Part shown: positions 50,311 to 59,129 of the stretch, one piece after another
How positions within the stretch are numbered: the stretch's first letter is position 1
How the letters are laid out: every line of letters starts with the position of its first letter
NCBI GenBank assembly: GCA_024207135.1
Contig: CP042428.1
Span: forward strand, 1,798,001-1,862,000
Length of the DNA stretch: 64,000 bases
Direction of reading: 5' to 3'
Source: Arthrobacter sp. C2
GTDB taxonomy: Bacteria > Actinomycetota > Actinomycetes > Actinomycetales > Micrococcaceae
Made by a program: the position numbers and the translations under genes
Notes under the pieces: generated by a model
Seen by the model: the letters and a program-made list of their open reading frames with translations, nothing else
What the model was told of the DNA's origin: nothing
Database searches by the model: none

Positions 50311-50434
50311 CGCTATCTTGGAAATAGCGAAGGGCCGGCAAGCAATAGCTTGCGGCCCTTGTCGGCTCTGAAGGTGGGTATGCGAAATTATCGCGTCTTA
50401 GGCCCCTCCAGAGCCGACACAAAATACGCATACC
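50311..50434 (-). promoter_or_regulatory. Candidate attenuator RNA in the aroF leader
   Basis: In transcript order (minus strand) it contains GGTATGCG (50434-50427), GTCGGCTCTG on the plus-strand complement as 50418-50409, CGCATACC (50384-50377), and the mate of the second element (50370-50361). The first pairs exactly with the third (8 bp) and the second with the fourth (10 bp), so the two helices interleave. A strong hairpin (50360-50330, GGCCC...GGGCC with inner GCAAGC/GCTTGC) and a CGCTAT/ATAGCG hairpin (50329-50311) follow. The first element overlaps the Trp-Tyr-Ala codons of the leader frame, as expected of ribosome-controlled attenuation. Confidence 0.6.
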
Positions 50435-50447
50435 AACGATTAGTCAT
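50388..50447 (-). CDS. Aromatic leader peptide of aroF (19 aa)
   Basis: Nineteen codons, MTNRWYAYFVSALEGPKTR, ending in TAA 173 bases before the aroF ATG. Codons 5-9 are Trp-Tyr-Ala-Tyr-Phe, covering all three end products of the pathway that aroF opens. Chance occurrence of four aromatic codons in five just upstream of a DAHP synthase is unlikely. No good Shine-Dalgarno precedes the ATG, so translation may be leaderless or weak. A leader peptide upstream of aroF is known in Corynebacterium glutamicum; this one was recognised from sequence only. Confidence 0.68.
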   Translation of the reverse strand: MTNRWYAYFVSALEGPKTR

Positions 50448-50526
50448 GATGGAAATGTACCCCCGACCCGTCGAAATCGGCAAACCCGGCACCGAGACCC
50501 GCTGAAACAAAACGTCTCAAACACGC

Positions 50527-50580
50527 AAAGGCGGGGGTCGGCAAGCAGAACCCCTTGGGTTCATGCTTGCCGGCCCCCGC
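50527..50580. terminator. Terminator of gdhA
   Basis: Long inverted repeat beginning 36 bases beyond the gdhA stop: AGGCGGGGGTCGGCAAGC with GCTTGCCGGCCCCCGCCT, one mismatch, plus inner AACCC/GGGTT. It separates gdhA from the aroF promoter. Confidence 0.88.
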
Positions 50581-50615
50581 CTTGGTGTCGCGTGCGACGG
50601 CTGCTGCGGTGCTTG

Positions 50616-51962
<1,347 letters not shown>

Positions 51963-52146
51963 TTATCTCCTCATCACTTGGGGCAGGCACGAGGGCACGC
52001 TACCGCCATGACTGGCGACGCTGCCCCGCCTTAGAGAATGACACGCGCAGCGCCCGCGGGCACAACCCGGGCGTAATCATGGAACCACGCCCGCGTAACG
52101 TTTTTGCCTGACGCGGTACGATGCCGCAGCACCATACGGGGGCTGG

Positions 52147-52599
52147 CTACCGCTTTCTGCCGAACTTCGGCTTGGGGAAACGTTCGAGGAAATCCTGGGC
52201 GCGGCCGGTGACCTGTTCCAGGCCGCGGCCGACGGTGCGGCCCAGCTGCGCGGCCGCCACCGTCGCCTGGCTGGCGACCTCGTGGGATCCGGCAGCCTGC
52301 TCCGGGTAGTGCTCCGGAACCAGGGCCAAGGCCGGCGCCGGGGGCAGGTAGCGGTGCAGCCAGGTCTCCAGTTCCAGGAACGTCGCGGGTTCCAGGGCGT
52401 AGTAGCGGCGCTGCCCGTCGGCGCGCATCGAGACCAACCCGGCTTCGCGCAACACCTTCAGGTGCTTGGATACGGTCGGCTGGGAAACACCCAGCGCCTC
52501 GACCAGGGAACCGACCGAGCACGAATCCTCGCGCAGGGCCTCGAGCAACCGGCGCCGGGTGGGGTCTGCCAGTGCGGAGAAAATATCATCATGAGCCAC
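52147..52599 (-). CDS. ArsR-family winged-helix regulator
   Basis: 150 residues. The first 90 are an ArsR domain: DIFSALADPTRRRLLEALRE, SVGSLVEALGVSQPTVSKHL, KVLREAGLVSMRADGQRRYY. It lacks the metal-binding CVC pair of arsenic or cadmium sensors, so it is of the non-metal type. The C-terminal third (PPAPALALVPEHYPEQAAG, then a helical basic tail) is extra and of unknown role. The acuC-type gene starts its 3' end 46 bases upstream on the same strand. Confidence 0.87.
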   Translation of the reverse strand: MAHDDIFSALADPTRRRLLEALREDSCSVGSLVEALGVSQPTVSKHLKVLREAGLVSMRADGQRRYYALEPATFLELETWLHRYLPPAPALALVPEHYPEQAAGSHEVASQATVAAAQLGRTVGRGLEQVTGRAQDFLERFPKPKFGRKR

Positions 52600-52645
52600 C
52601 GCATAACCCTATCCGCATATACGCGCGTTGGCATCTTGGGCTGCC

Positions 52646-53848
52646 CTAATCGAACCAGGGGTCCAGCCCGAAAAGCGGGAAGATCTCCTTGCGCGTGGCC
52701 ATGATGGTGCGGTCCACCGGATCCGCCGGGTCGTAGCCGACCTCCCAGGACCGCCACCACAGCTCGGCGTTGTCGCCCATGGACTCGGGGGTGCGGACCC
52801 CGTAGCGCCCCAGCACGTAGTCGCGCCACTGTCGCGGCACGGGGGTGGCCAGCGGCACCGGCTTGCCCGAGGCGACGGCCACCAGGTGGCTCCAGGCCCG
52901 CGGCACCACGGAGGCGGTGTTGTAGCCCCCGCCGCCGGTGGCGATCCAGCGGCCGTCGCAGTGCCGGGCCGCCAGCTCGGCGATGTCCAGCGCGTTTTGC
53001 CGCTGGGCGTCGATGGTCAGGCGCAGGTTGGACAAATCGTCGTCGCGGTGCCCGTCGCAGCCGTGCTGCGAGACGATGACCTCCGGGGCGAAGGCCGCTG
53101 CCAGCTGCGGGACGACCGCGTGGAAGGCGCGCAGCCAGGCGGCATCGGTGGTGCGCGCTGGCACCGCCACGTTCACCGCGGTGCCCTGCGCATCGGGCCC
53201 GCCGATCTCGTTGGCATACCCGGTGCCCGGGAACAGCGTCATCCCGGATTCGTGGATGGAAATGGTCATGACCCGCGGGTCGTTCCAGAAAATGGCCTGG
53301 GTCCCGTCCCCGTGGTGCGCGTCCACGTCGATGTACAGGACCTTTTTCACGCCGCCGTCCAGCAGTCGCTGGATCGCCAGGGCGGCGTCGTTGTAGATGC
53401 AAAAGCCGCTGGCCTTGGACGCGGAGGCATGGTGCATGCCGCCGCCGAAGTTCACCACGTGCAGGGCCCGCTCGCCCAGGATGGCCTCGGCGGCGGCCAG
53501 CGACCCCCCGGCCAGCCGGGCGCTGGCCTCGTGGATCCCGGCATAGGCGGGATTGTCCTCGGTGCCCAGCCCGCGGGCCTCGTCGGGCACCTCGGGATGG
53601 GCGCTGACCTCGTGGACCGCGGCGATGTAGGCCGGATCGTGCACCGCGGCCAGCTGCTCGTCGGTGGCGACTTCGGGCTCAACCAGAGTGAGGTTGGCAC
53701 GGTCGAAGAGGCCCAGGTCCGCGCAGAGCCGGGCGGTGAGCTCGAGCCGGAGCGGGTGCATCGGATGGGTCTCGCTGAAGCGGTAGGCCATCATCTGCTC
53801 GCTCCAGATCACCTGGGTCGGGGGCACGGGCGCATTTACGGCAAACAC
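52646..53848 (-). CDS. acuC: Histone-deacetylase-family protein AcuC
   Basis: 400 residues. HVVNFGGGMHHASASKASGF (paired catalytic histidines), YIDVDAHHGDGTQAIFW (zinc-binding DxH and charge-relay residues) and IHESGMTLFPGTGYANEIGG are class I HDAC/AcuC landmarks. GGGGYN near residue 300 holds the transition-state residues. AcuC-type enzymes remove acetyl groups from acetyl-CoA synthetase to keep it active. The start is a GTG at 53848; the first 18 residues could be skipped to MMAYRFSETHPMHP. No acs gene is in the window. Confidence 0.9.
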   Translation of the reverse strand: MFAVNAPVPPTQVIWSEQMMAYRFSETHPMHPLRLELTARLCADLGLFDRANLTLVEPEVATDEQLAAVHDPAYIAAVHEVSAHPEVPDEARGLGTEDNPAYAGIHEASARLAGGSLAAAEAILGERALHVVNFGGGMHHASASKASGFCIYNDAALAIQRLLDGGVKKVLYIDVDAHHGDGTQAIFWNDPRVMTISIHESGMTLFPGTGYANEIGGPDAQGTAVNVAVPARTTDAAWLRAFHAVVPQLAAAFAPEVIVSQHGCDGHRDDDLSNLRLTIDAQRQNALDIAELAARHCDGRWIATGGGGYNTASVVPRAWSHLVAVASGKPVPLATPVPRQWRDYVLGRYGVRTPESMGDNAELWWRSWEVGYDPADPVDRTIMATRKEIFPLFGLDPWFD

Positions 53849-54092
53849 ACACTTAGGCTACGCGATCCGCCGGGCGGGTGTGTGCAAGGACACCTGTTCC
53901 TTCCGGCCGGACCGCCGCGAGGACGCCACCGGCGAACCCGGATGCGGGGATGCGTTTCCCCGCGCCGGGGCCCCGTGGCCGCGCGTCGCGCCGTTCCCCG
54001 GCGGAACCCGTGGCGGCATGGTTTATTGTGGGAGCTTGCGGGGCAGGGCTTCCGCACCGAAGATGTCCACGTCTTGGAGCCGAGCTATACAC

Positions 54093-55532
54093 ATGGGAAC
54101 GCCTCCCTTTTCCGAACCAGCACGACGGGCCGGCGCCGAATCCGGCGCGCCGGCCAGATGGCGCACGCGCGTGGGCCAGTGGCGGGCGCTGGCCTCGGAT
54201 TTCACCGTCCGCTCCCCCGCCCGCCTGGCCCTGTTCACCTTCGTCATCGTCATCTCGCTGTTCACCTCCGTGCTGGCACTGCCGGTGTCCTCGGCAAACG
54301 GCGAACCCACTCCCTTCTACGACGCCCTGTTCACCGCGGTCTCCGCGGTCTGCGTCACCGGGCTCACCGTCGTCTCCACCGCCACCCACTGGTCCTTCTT
54401 CGGCCAGCTGGTGATGATCATCGCGGTGTTCGTCGGCGGCTTGGGCATCCTGACCCTGGCCTCGGTGCTCTCCCTGGCGGTGTCCAAGCGGCTGGGCGTG
54501 CGCGGTAAGCTGATGGCACAGAACTCCATGAACACCTCCGCGGCCTCCACCCTGGGCGAGGTCGGTTCGCTGCTGCGCATCGTGATCACCACCTCGGTCG
54601 CCATCGAGGTCGCACTGGCCCTGATGCTCATCCCGCGCTTCCTCATCCTGGGCGAGCCGGTGGGCGAGGCCGTGTGGCACGGGATCTTCTACTCCATCTC
54701 CTCCTTCAACAACGCCGGGTTCACCCCGCACTCCGACGGCCTGGTCCCCTACGAAACCGACCTGTGGATCCTGGTCCCGCTGATGCTCGGGGTCTTCCTG
54801 GGCTCGCTGGGATTCCCGGTGCTGATGGTGCTGCTGGCCCACCGCTTCAACACCCGCAAGTGGTCGCTGCATGCCAAGCTGACCCTGCTGGTCACCACGA
54901 TGCTGCTGGTGGCCGGGGCGCTGCTGTGGGCGGCGGCCGAATGGACCAACCCCGACACCATCGGCTACATGTCCGACGGCGACAAGGTCATCCACTCGGT
55001 CTTCGCCTCGGTGATGACCCGCTCGGGCGGCTTTTCGCTGGTGGAGCAGGGCGAGATGCACCAGGTGACGATGCTGCTGTCCAACGCGCTGATGTTCGCC
55101 GGCGGCGGCTCGGCCTCCACGGCCGGCGGCATCAAGGTCACCACCATCGCGGTGATGTTCCTGGCGATCTTCGCCGAGGCCCGCGGCGACACCGACGTGC
55201 GCGCCTTCGGCCGGCGCATCCCCGAGGGCACCATGCGCGTGGCCATCTCGGTCATCGTGCTGGGCGCCACGCTGGTGATGCTGGCGACCGCCTCGCTGCT
55301 GGCGATTTCCGGCACCTCGCTCTCCCGGGCGCTGTTCGAGTCGATCTCGGCCTTCGCGACCGTGGGGCTGAGCACCAACCTGTCGGGAGAATTGCCGCCG
55401 GCGGGCAAGTACGTGCTCTCGGCACTGATGTTTGCCGGCCGAATCGGTACGATTACCCTGGCGGCGGCACTGACCCTGCGCCAACGCAACCAGCTCTACC
55501 ACTTCCCCGAAGAGAGGCCCATCATTGGCTGA
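54093..55532 (+). CDS. ktrB: Potassium transporter, KtrB/TrkH family
   Basis: 479 residues from ATG 54093. The pore-loop repeats are TAVSAVCVTGLTVVSTATHW, SISSFNNAGFTPHSDGL, SVMTRSGGFSLVEQGEM and ISAFATVGLSTNLSGELPPA, each with the conserved glycine of the selectivity filter, set among about eight transmembrane helices. GGSASTAGGIKVTTIAVMFL is the typical last-third motif. It forms the membrane channel of the Ktr K+ uptake system and is translated together with the adjacent ktrA gene (8-base overlap). The frame is open upstream to 53880 but that region is not membrane-like. Confidence 0.93.
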   Translation: MGTPPFSEPARRAGAESGAPARWRTRVGQWRALASDFTVRSPARLALFTFVIVISLFTSVLALPVSSANGEPTPFYDALFTAVSAVCVTGLTVVSTATHWSFFGQLVMIIAVFVGGLGILTLASVLSLAVSKRLGVRGKLMAQNSMNTSAASTLGEVGSLLRIVITTSVAIEVALALMLIPRFLILGEPVGEAVWHGIFYSISSFNNAGFTPHSDGLVPYETDLWILVPLMLGVFLGSLGFPVLMVLLAHRFNTRKWSLHAKLTLLVTTMLLVAGALLWAAAEWTNPDTIGYMSDGDKVIHSVFASVMTRSGGFSLVEQGEMHQVTMLLSNALMFAGGGSASTAGGIKVTTIAVMFLAIFAEARGDTDVRAFGRRIPEGTMRVAISVIVLGATLVMLATASLLAISGTSLSRALFESISAFATVGLSTNLSGELPPAGKYVLSALMFAGRIGTITLAAALTLRQRNQLYHFPEERPIIG

Positions 55533-56196
55533 GAAGAACACGGACCACAACGCCCCGGTGCTGGTCATCGGGCTGGGCCGTTTTGGCGCCTCGGTGGCCG
55601 AGCAACTGGTCAAGCAGGGCCGCGAGGTCCTGGCCATCGAACGCAACCAGGAACTGGTGCAGAAGTGGGCCTCGGTGCTCACCCACGTGGTGGAGGCCGA
55701 CGCGACCAACATCGACGCGCTGCGCCAGCTCGGCGCCCAGGAGTTCACCTCCGCCGTCGTGGGCGTGGGCACCTCCATCGAGTCCTCCGTGCTGATCACC
55801 GTGAACCTGGTGGACCTGGGCATCGAGCACCTGTGGGTCAAGGCCATCACGCCCTCGCACGGCAAGATCCTCACCCGCATCGGCGCCAACCACGTGATCT
55901 ACCCGGAGGCAGACGCCGGGGTGCGCGCCGCGCACCTGGTCGGCGGGCGGATGCTGGACTTCATCGAGTTCGACGACGGCTTCGCGATCGTGAAGATGTT
56001 CCCGCCCAAGGAGACCCAGGGCTTCACGCTGGCCGAGTCCCAGGTGCGCTCCAAGTACGGGATCACCGTGGTGGGCGTGAAGTCCCCCGGCGAGGACTTC
56101 ACCTACGCGCAGCCCGACACCAAGGTCACCCGGCGCGACGTGCTGATCGTCTCCGGGCACGTGGATCTGCTCGAGCGCTTCGCCGCCCGGCCCTAG
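55525..56196 (+). CDS. ktrA: Potassium uptake regulatory subunit, KtrA/TrkA family
   Basis: 223 residues from TTG 55525, overlapping ktrB by eight bases. PVLVIGLGRFGASVAEQLVK is the NAD/ATP-binding RCK_N glycine motif. EADATNIDALRQLGAQEFTS and VIYPEADAGVRAAHLVGGRM follow, and the last 75 residues form the RCK_C domain (GFTLAESQVRSKYGITVVGV). As a cytoplasmic octameric ring it gates KtrB in response to nucleotide state. Ends at a perfect terminator. Confidence 0.94.
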   Translation: MAEKNTDHNAPVLVIGLGRFGASVAEQLVKQGREVLAIERNQELVQKWASVLTHVVEADATNIDALRQLGAQEFTSAVVGVGTSIESSVLITVNLVDLGIEHLWVKAITPSHGKILTRIGANHVIYPEADAGVRAAHLVGGRMLDFIEFDDGFAIVKMFPPKETQGFTLAESQVRSKYGITVVGVKSPGEDFTYAQPDTKVTRRDVLIVSGHVDLLERFAARP

Positions 56197-56213
56197 GGGC
56201 CCCGGACAACGCA

Positions 56214-56259
56214 AAGTTCCCCCTTCCGCCGCGTGAAGACGCCACGGAAGGGGGAACTT
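56214..56259. terminator. Bidirectional terminator between ktrA and proC
   Basis: Perfect 15-bp inverted repeat AAGTTCCCCCTTCCG / CGGAAGGGGGAACTT (56214-56228, 56245-56259) with a 16-base loop, between two converging genes. Confidence 0.92.
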
Positions 56260-56268
56260 ATGTGCTTG

Positions 56269-57129
56269 CTAGGCCAGTTCCCGGGTGATCGCCGCGGCGC
56301 GTGCGGCGGCGGCCGCGGCCCCGCGGGCAACGATCCCCGCAAGGTCCTCCGCGTCGAAGACGGCCAGGGCCTGAACGGTGGTGCCGTTGGGGCTGGACAC
56401 CCCCCGGCGCAGGGCGGAGGGGTCGGCCTGCGGGTCGACAAGCATCTTCCCGGCCCCGGCGACGGTGGCGCGGGCCAGGTCGGTGGCCAGCGCCGGATCC
56501 AGGCCCAGCTTGACCCCGGCAGCGGCCATGGCCTCGGCCAGGTAGAACGCATAGGCCGGCCCGGAGCCGCTGATCGCCGACACCGCGTCCTGCTGGGATT
56601 CGGGGACCACGTGGACCACCCCGGAACCGGCGAACAGGTCCACGACCGCGGCCAGCGCCGCCTCGGAGACGGTCTCCCCGGCGCTGAGCCCGACGGCGCC
56701 GACGCCCACCTTCAGCGGGGTGTTGGGCATGGAGCGCACCACCGGCTGGCCCGGGGCAAGGTGCGCGGCGATCATCTCGATGGTGATGGCCGCGGCCACC
56801 GAGACCACCACGGCGGTGGGCTTGAGCACGTCCCTGATCTCGTCGCAGAGGGCGGCGATGCCCACGGGCTTGACACCCAAAAAGACGATGTCTGCGTCCC
56901 GGGCGGCGGTGCGGTTGGCTTCCGGGTCCTGCTCCCCGACCAGGACCGTGACGCCGGTCTCGGCGCGCAGGTCGTGGGCCTTGGCATTGCTGCGCAGCGT
57001 CGCCACGATCGCCCCGGGGCTGTAGCCGGTGGCGATGATGCCGCGCAGCACCGCCCCGTTCATGGATCCGGTGCCCAGGAAGGCAAGTCTGTTGGCGGCC
57101 AGGTCGGAAGTCGAAAGCACGGAAGTCAT
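56269..57129 (-). CDS. proC: Pyrroline-5-carboxylate reductase
   Basis: 286 residues from ATG 57129. RLAFLGTGSMNGAVLRGII is the NADPH-binding motif. VVRSMPNTPLKVGVGAVGLS is the conserved substrate loop, and DAVSAISGSGPAYAFYLAEA the P5CR signature, followed by LRRGVSSPNGTTVQAL. It catalyses the last step of proline synthesis. It lies 56 bases downstream of the TIM-barrel gene on the same strand, an order common in Arthrobacter-type genomes. Confidence 0.95.
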   Translation of the reverse strand: MTSVLSTSDLAANRLAFLGTGSMNGAVLRGIIATGYSPGAIVATLRSNAKAHDLRAETGVTVLVGEQDPEANRTAARDADIVFLGVKPVGIAALCDEIRDVLKPTAVVVSVAAAITIEMIAAHLAPGQPVVRSMPNTPLKVGVGAVGLSAGETVSEAALAAVVDLFAGSGVVHVVPESQQDAVSAISGSGPAYAFYLAEAMAAAGVKLGLDPALATDLARATVAGAGKMLVDPQADPSALRRGVSSPNGTTVQALAVFDAEDLAGIVARGAAAAAARAAAITRELA

Positions 57130-57185
57130 GTGCCCATTGTTCCACGCCCGGCGGCCGGACCGGCCGGTTTGCCGGCGTGCGGCGG

Positions 57186-58025
57186 CTAGATCGAGTGGGT
57201 CCCCGAGGCGGCGCCCTCGTTGGCCGGGGCCAGGTGCCGCCGGGCGAACTCGAGGGTCTCGCCCAGCCAGGCCTCGCGCTCCCCGGCGCCCTTGGCCTTG
57301 CGCGTGGAGACCTCCACGGCCACCACCCCGTCCCAGGCCGAGTCGCGCAGGTACTCGATGGCCTCGATGACCGGCTGGGTGCCGCGGCCGGGCACCAGGT
57401 GCTCGTCCTTGCCGTTGTTCAGTCCGTCGCAAAGGTGCACGTGGGTCAGCCGCTGCCCCAAATCACGCATGGCCACCGCCGAGTCCATGTCGGCGATCGC
57501 CGAGTGCGAGAAGTCCCAGGTGACGAACTCGTAGGGTTCGGGGACCGGGTTCCAGTGCGGCAGGTACATCTTCGCCTCGCGGCCCCGGGCCCGCCACGGG
57601 TACATGTTCTCCACCGCGATCTTCACCCCATACTCCTCCATGATGCGGCGGATGCCGGTGGCGAACTCGGTGGCATAGGTGCCCTGCCAGCGGAACGGCG
57701 GGTGGGCGACCACGACGTCGCAGCCGACCTGCACGGCCATCGCGGCGGCGGATTCGATCTTGTTCCACGCGGTGCCCCAGACCTGCTGGGTCAGCAGCAG
57801 CGTGGGGGCGTGGATGGCCATCACCGGCTGCTCGTAGCGTTCGGCCAGCCGGTTCAGCGCCACCGCGTCCTGCGACACCTGGTTGCCGGTGACCAGCACC
57901 TCGACCCCGTCGTAGCCCAGGTCGTGGGACACCGCGAAGGCGTCGTGGACGTTCAGCGGGTATACCGAGGCGCTGGAAAGCGCCACCGGGATCGGGGCCT
58001 TGGCGCCCGTGCCTGACTCGACCAT
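57186..58025 (-). CDS. Sugar phosphate isomerase/epimerase family TIM-barrel protein
   Basis: 279 residues, with AGGA four bases before the ATG. AP endonuclease family 2 fold: VALSSASVYPLNVHDAFAVS (strand 1), VMAIHAPTLLL, VVVAHPPFRWQGTYATEFAT, VKIAVENMYPW (metal glutamate), FVTWDFSHSAIADMD, and LTHVHLCDGLN with later GRG. The metal-binding Glu-Asp-His-Glu set of xylose-isomerase-like enzymes appears present. Commonly located between proC and ppx in this group of bacteria; its substrate is unknown. Confidence 0.85.
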   Translation of the reverse strand: MVESGTGAKAPIPVALSSASVYPLNVHDAFAVSHDLGYDGVEVLVTGNQVSQDAVALNRLAERYEQPVMAIHAPTLLLTQQVWGTAWNKIESAAAMAVQVGCDVVVAHPPFRWQGTYATEFATGIRRIMEEYGVKIAVENMYPWRARGREAKMYLPHWNPVPEPYEFVTWDFSHSAIADMDSAVAMRDLGQRLTHVHLCDGLNNGKDEHLVPGRGTQPVIEAIEYLRDSAWDGVVAVEVSTRKAKGAGEREAWLGETLEFARRHLAPANEGAASGTHSI

Positions 58026-58064
58026 GGATCCTGTGCCCCTTTTCTTTCGCTACAGAGTCTTTCG

Positions 58065-59090
58065 CTACAGAACGTTGCTGCCCTGGGACATCGACAATAC
58101 CGAGGATTGTCCCAGTGCTACCTCTCCGACACCCACGCTACTACTGAGCGGAGCGGTGGAGTCAAACAGGACGTGGTCGAACCTGCGCAGCATCAACCCC
58201 TCGCGCAGCGCCCACGGGCAGATCCGCAGGCTCTTGACCTTCAGCGCGTTCATCGCCTCCAGGGCGACGATGGCACCGGCCAGCAGCTGCGGGGCGCGGA
58301 TCGCCGAGACCCCCGGAAGCTCGGCGCGTTCCTCCCAGTTCATCGCGGTGAGCCGGTTGGTCCAGACCTTCAGCGACTCGGCGCGCAGCACCCGCTTGAC
58401 GTAGGGGCCCTCCGCGGACGGGGCGGCCCCGGTGATCCGGGCCAGCGACCTGAAGGTCTTCGAGGTCCCGGTGACCATCGTCGGCTTGCCGAACTGGCGC
58501 AGCTCGGCCACCGGCTCGGCGAGCACCTCGCGCACGTGGTGGCGCAGCGCCTTGACGTCCTTGATCGAGGGCGGGTCGGCCTCCAGCCAGTCGCGGGTCA
58601 GCCGTCCGGCCCCCAGCGGCACCGAGTGGGCCACGGTGGGGAACTCGTCCTGGCCCATGGCCAGCTCGAAGGAGCCGCCGCCCATGTCCAGGTTCAGCAG
58701 CGAATCCGAGCTCCAGCCGAACCAGCGGCGCACCGCGTAGTACGTCATCCCGGCCTCCTGCTCGCCGGTCAGCTCGGTCAGCCTCACGCCCGTCTCGGCC
58801 ACGACCCGGGCCAGGACGGCCTCGCCGTTGGCCGATTCGCGGATCGCCGAGGTGCAGAAGGCCAACAGGTCCTCCGCGTGGTGGTTGATCGCGAATTGCG
58901 CCGCCTCGTGCACGAAATCCAGCAGCTCGTCCTGGCCCTCGGGGGTGATGGCCCCGTGCTCGTCCAGGTAGGCCACCAGCGAGAGCGGGCGCTTGTGCGA
59001 GGCGAAGGGCACCGGCCGGGCGCCCGGATATGCGTCGACCAGCAACAGGTGAACGGTGTTCGACCCGATATCCAGTACGCCCAGCCTCAT
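58065..59090 (-). CDS. Ppx/GppA family phosphatase
   Basis: 341 residues, start supported by GAGGA eight bases upstream. The ASKHA-fold motifs are [20 protein letters not shown] (phosphate 1), [40 protein letters not shown] (phosphate 2) and [20 protein letters not shown]. The C-terminus [20 protein letters not shown] is the family ending. Such enzymes cut exopolyphosphate or pppGpp; this short single-domain form is the actinobacterial type. The TIM-barrel gene follows 39 bases later. Confidence 0.92.
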   Translation of the reverse strand: MRLGVLDIGSNTVHLLLVDAYPGARPVPFASHKRPLSLVAYLDEHGAITPEGQDELLDFVHEAAQFAINHHAEDLLAFCTSAIRESANGEAVLARVVAETGVRLTELTGEQEAGMTYYAVRRWFGWSSDSLLNLDMGGGSFELAMGQDEFPTVAHSVPLGAGRLTRDWLEADPPSIKDVKALRHHVREVLAEPVAELRQFGKPTMVTGTSKTFRSLARITGAAPSAEGPYVKRVLRAESLKVWTNRLTAMNWEERAELPGVSAIRAPQLLAGAIVALEAMNALKVKSLRICPWALREGLMLRRFDHVLFDSTAPLSSSVGVGEVALGQSSVLSMSQGSNVL

Positions 59091-59129
59091 GGTGTCATCC
59101 TCATGTGTGTGGCCCCTCGCCGCGTGCGG

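Noticed and set aside
53853-55889. 678-codon open frame on the minus strand
   Set aside because: Antisense to ktrB and ktrA; composed mainly of H, Q, R, G and D with no recognisable domain.
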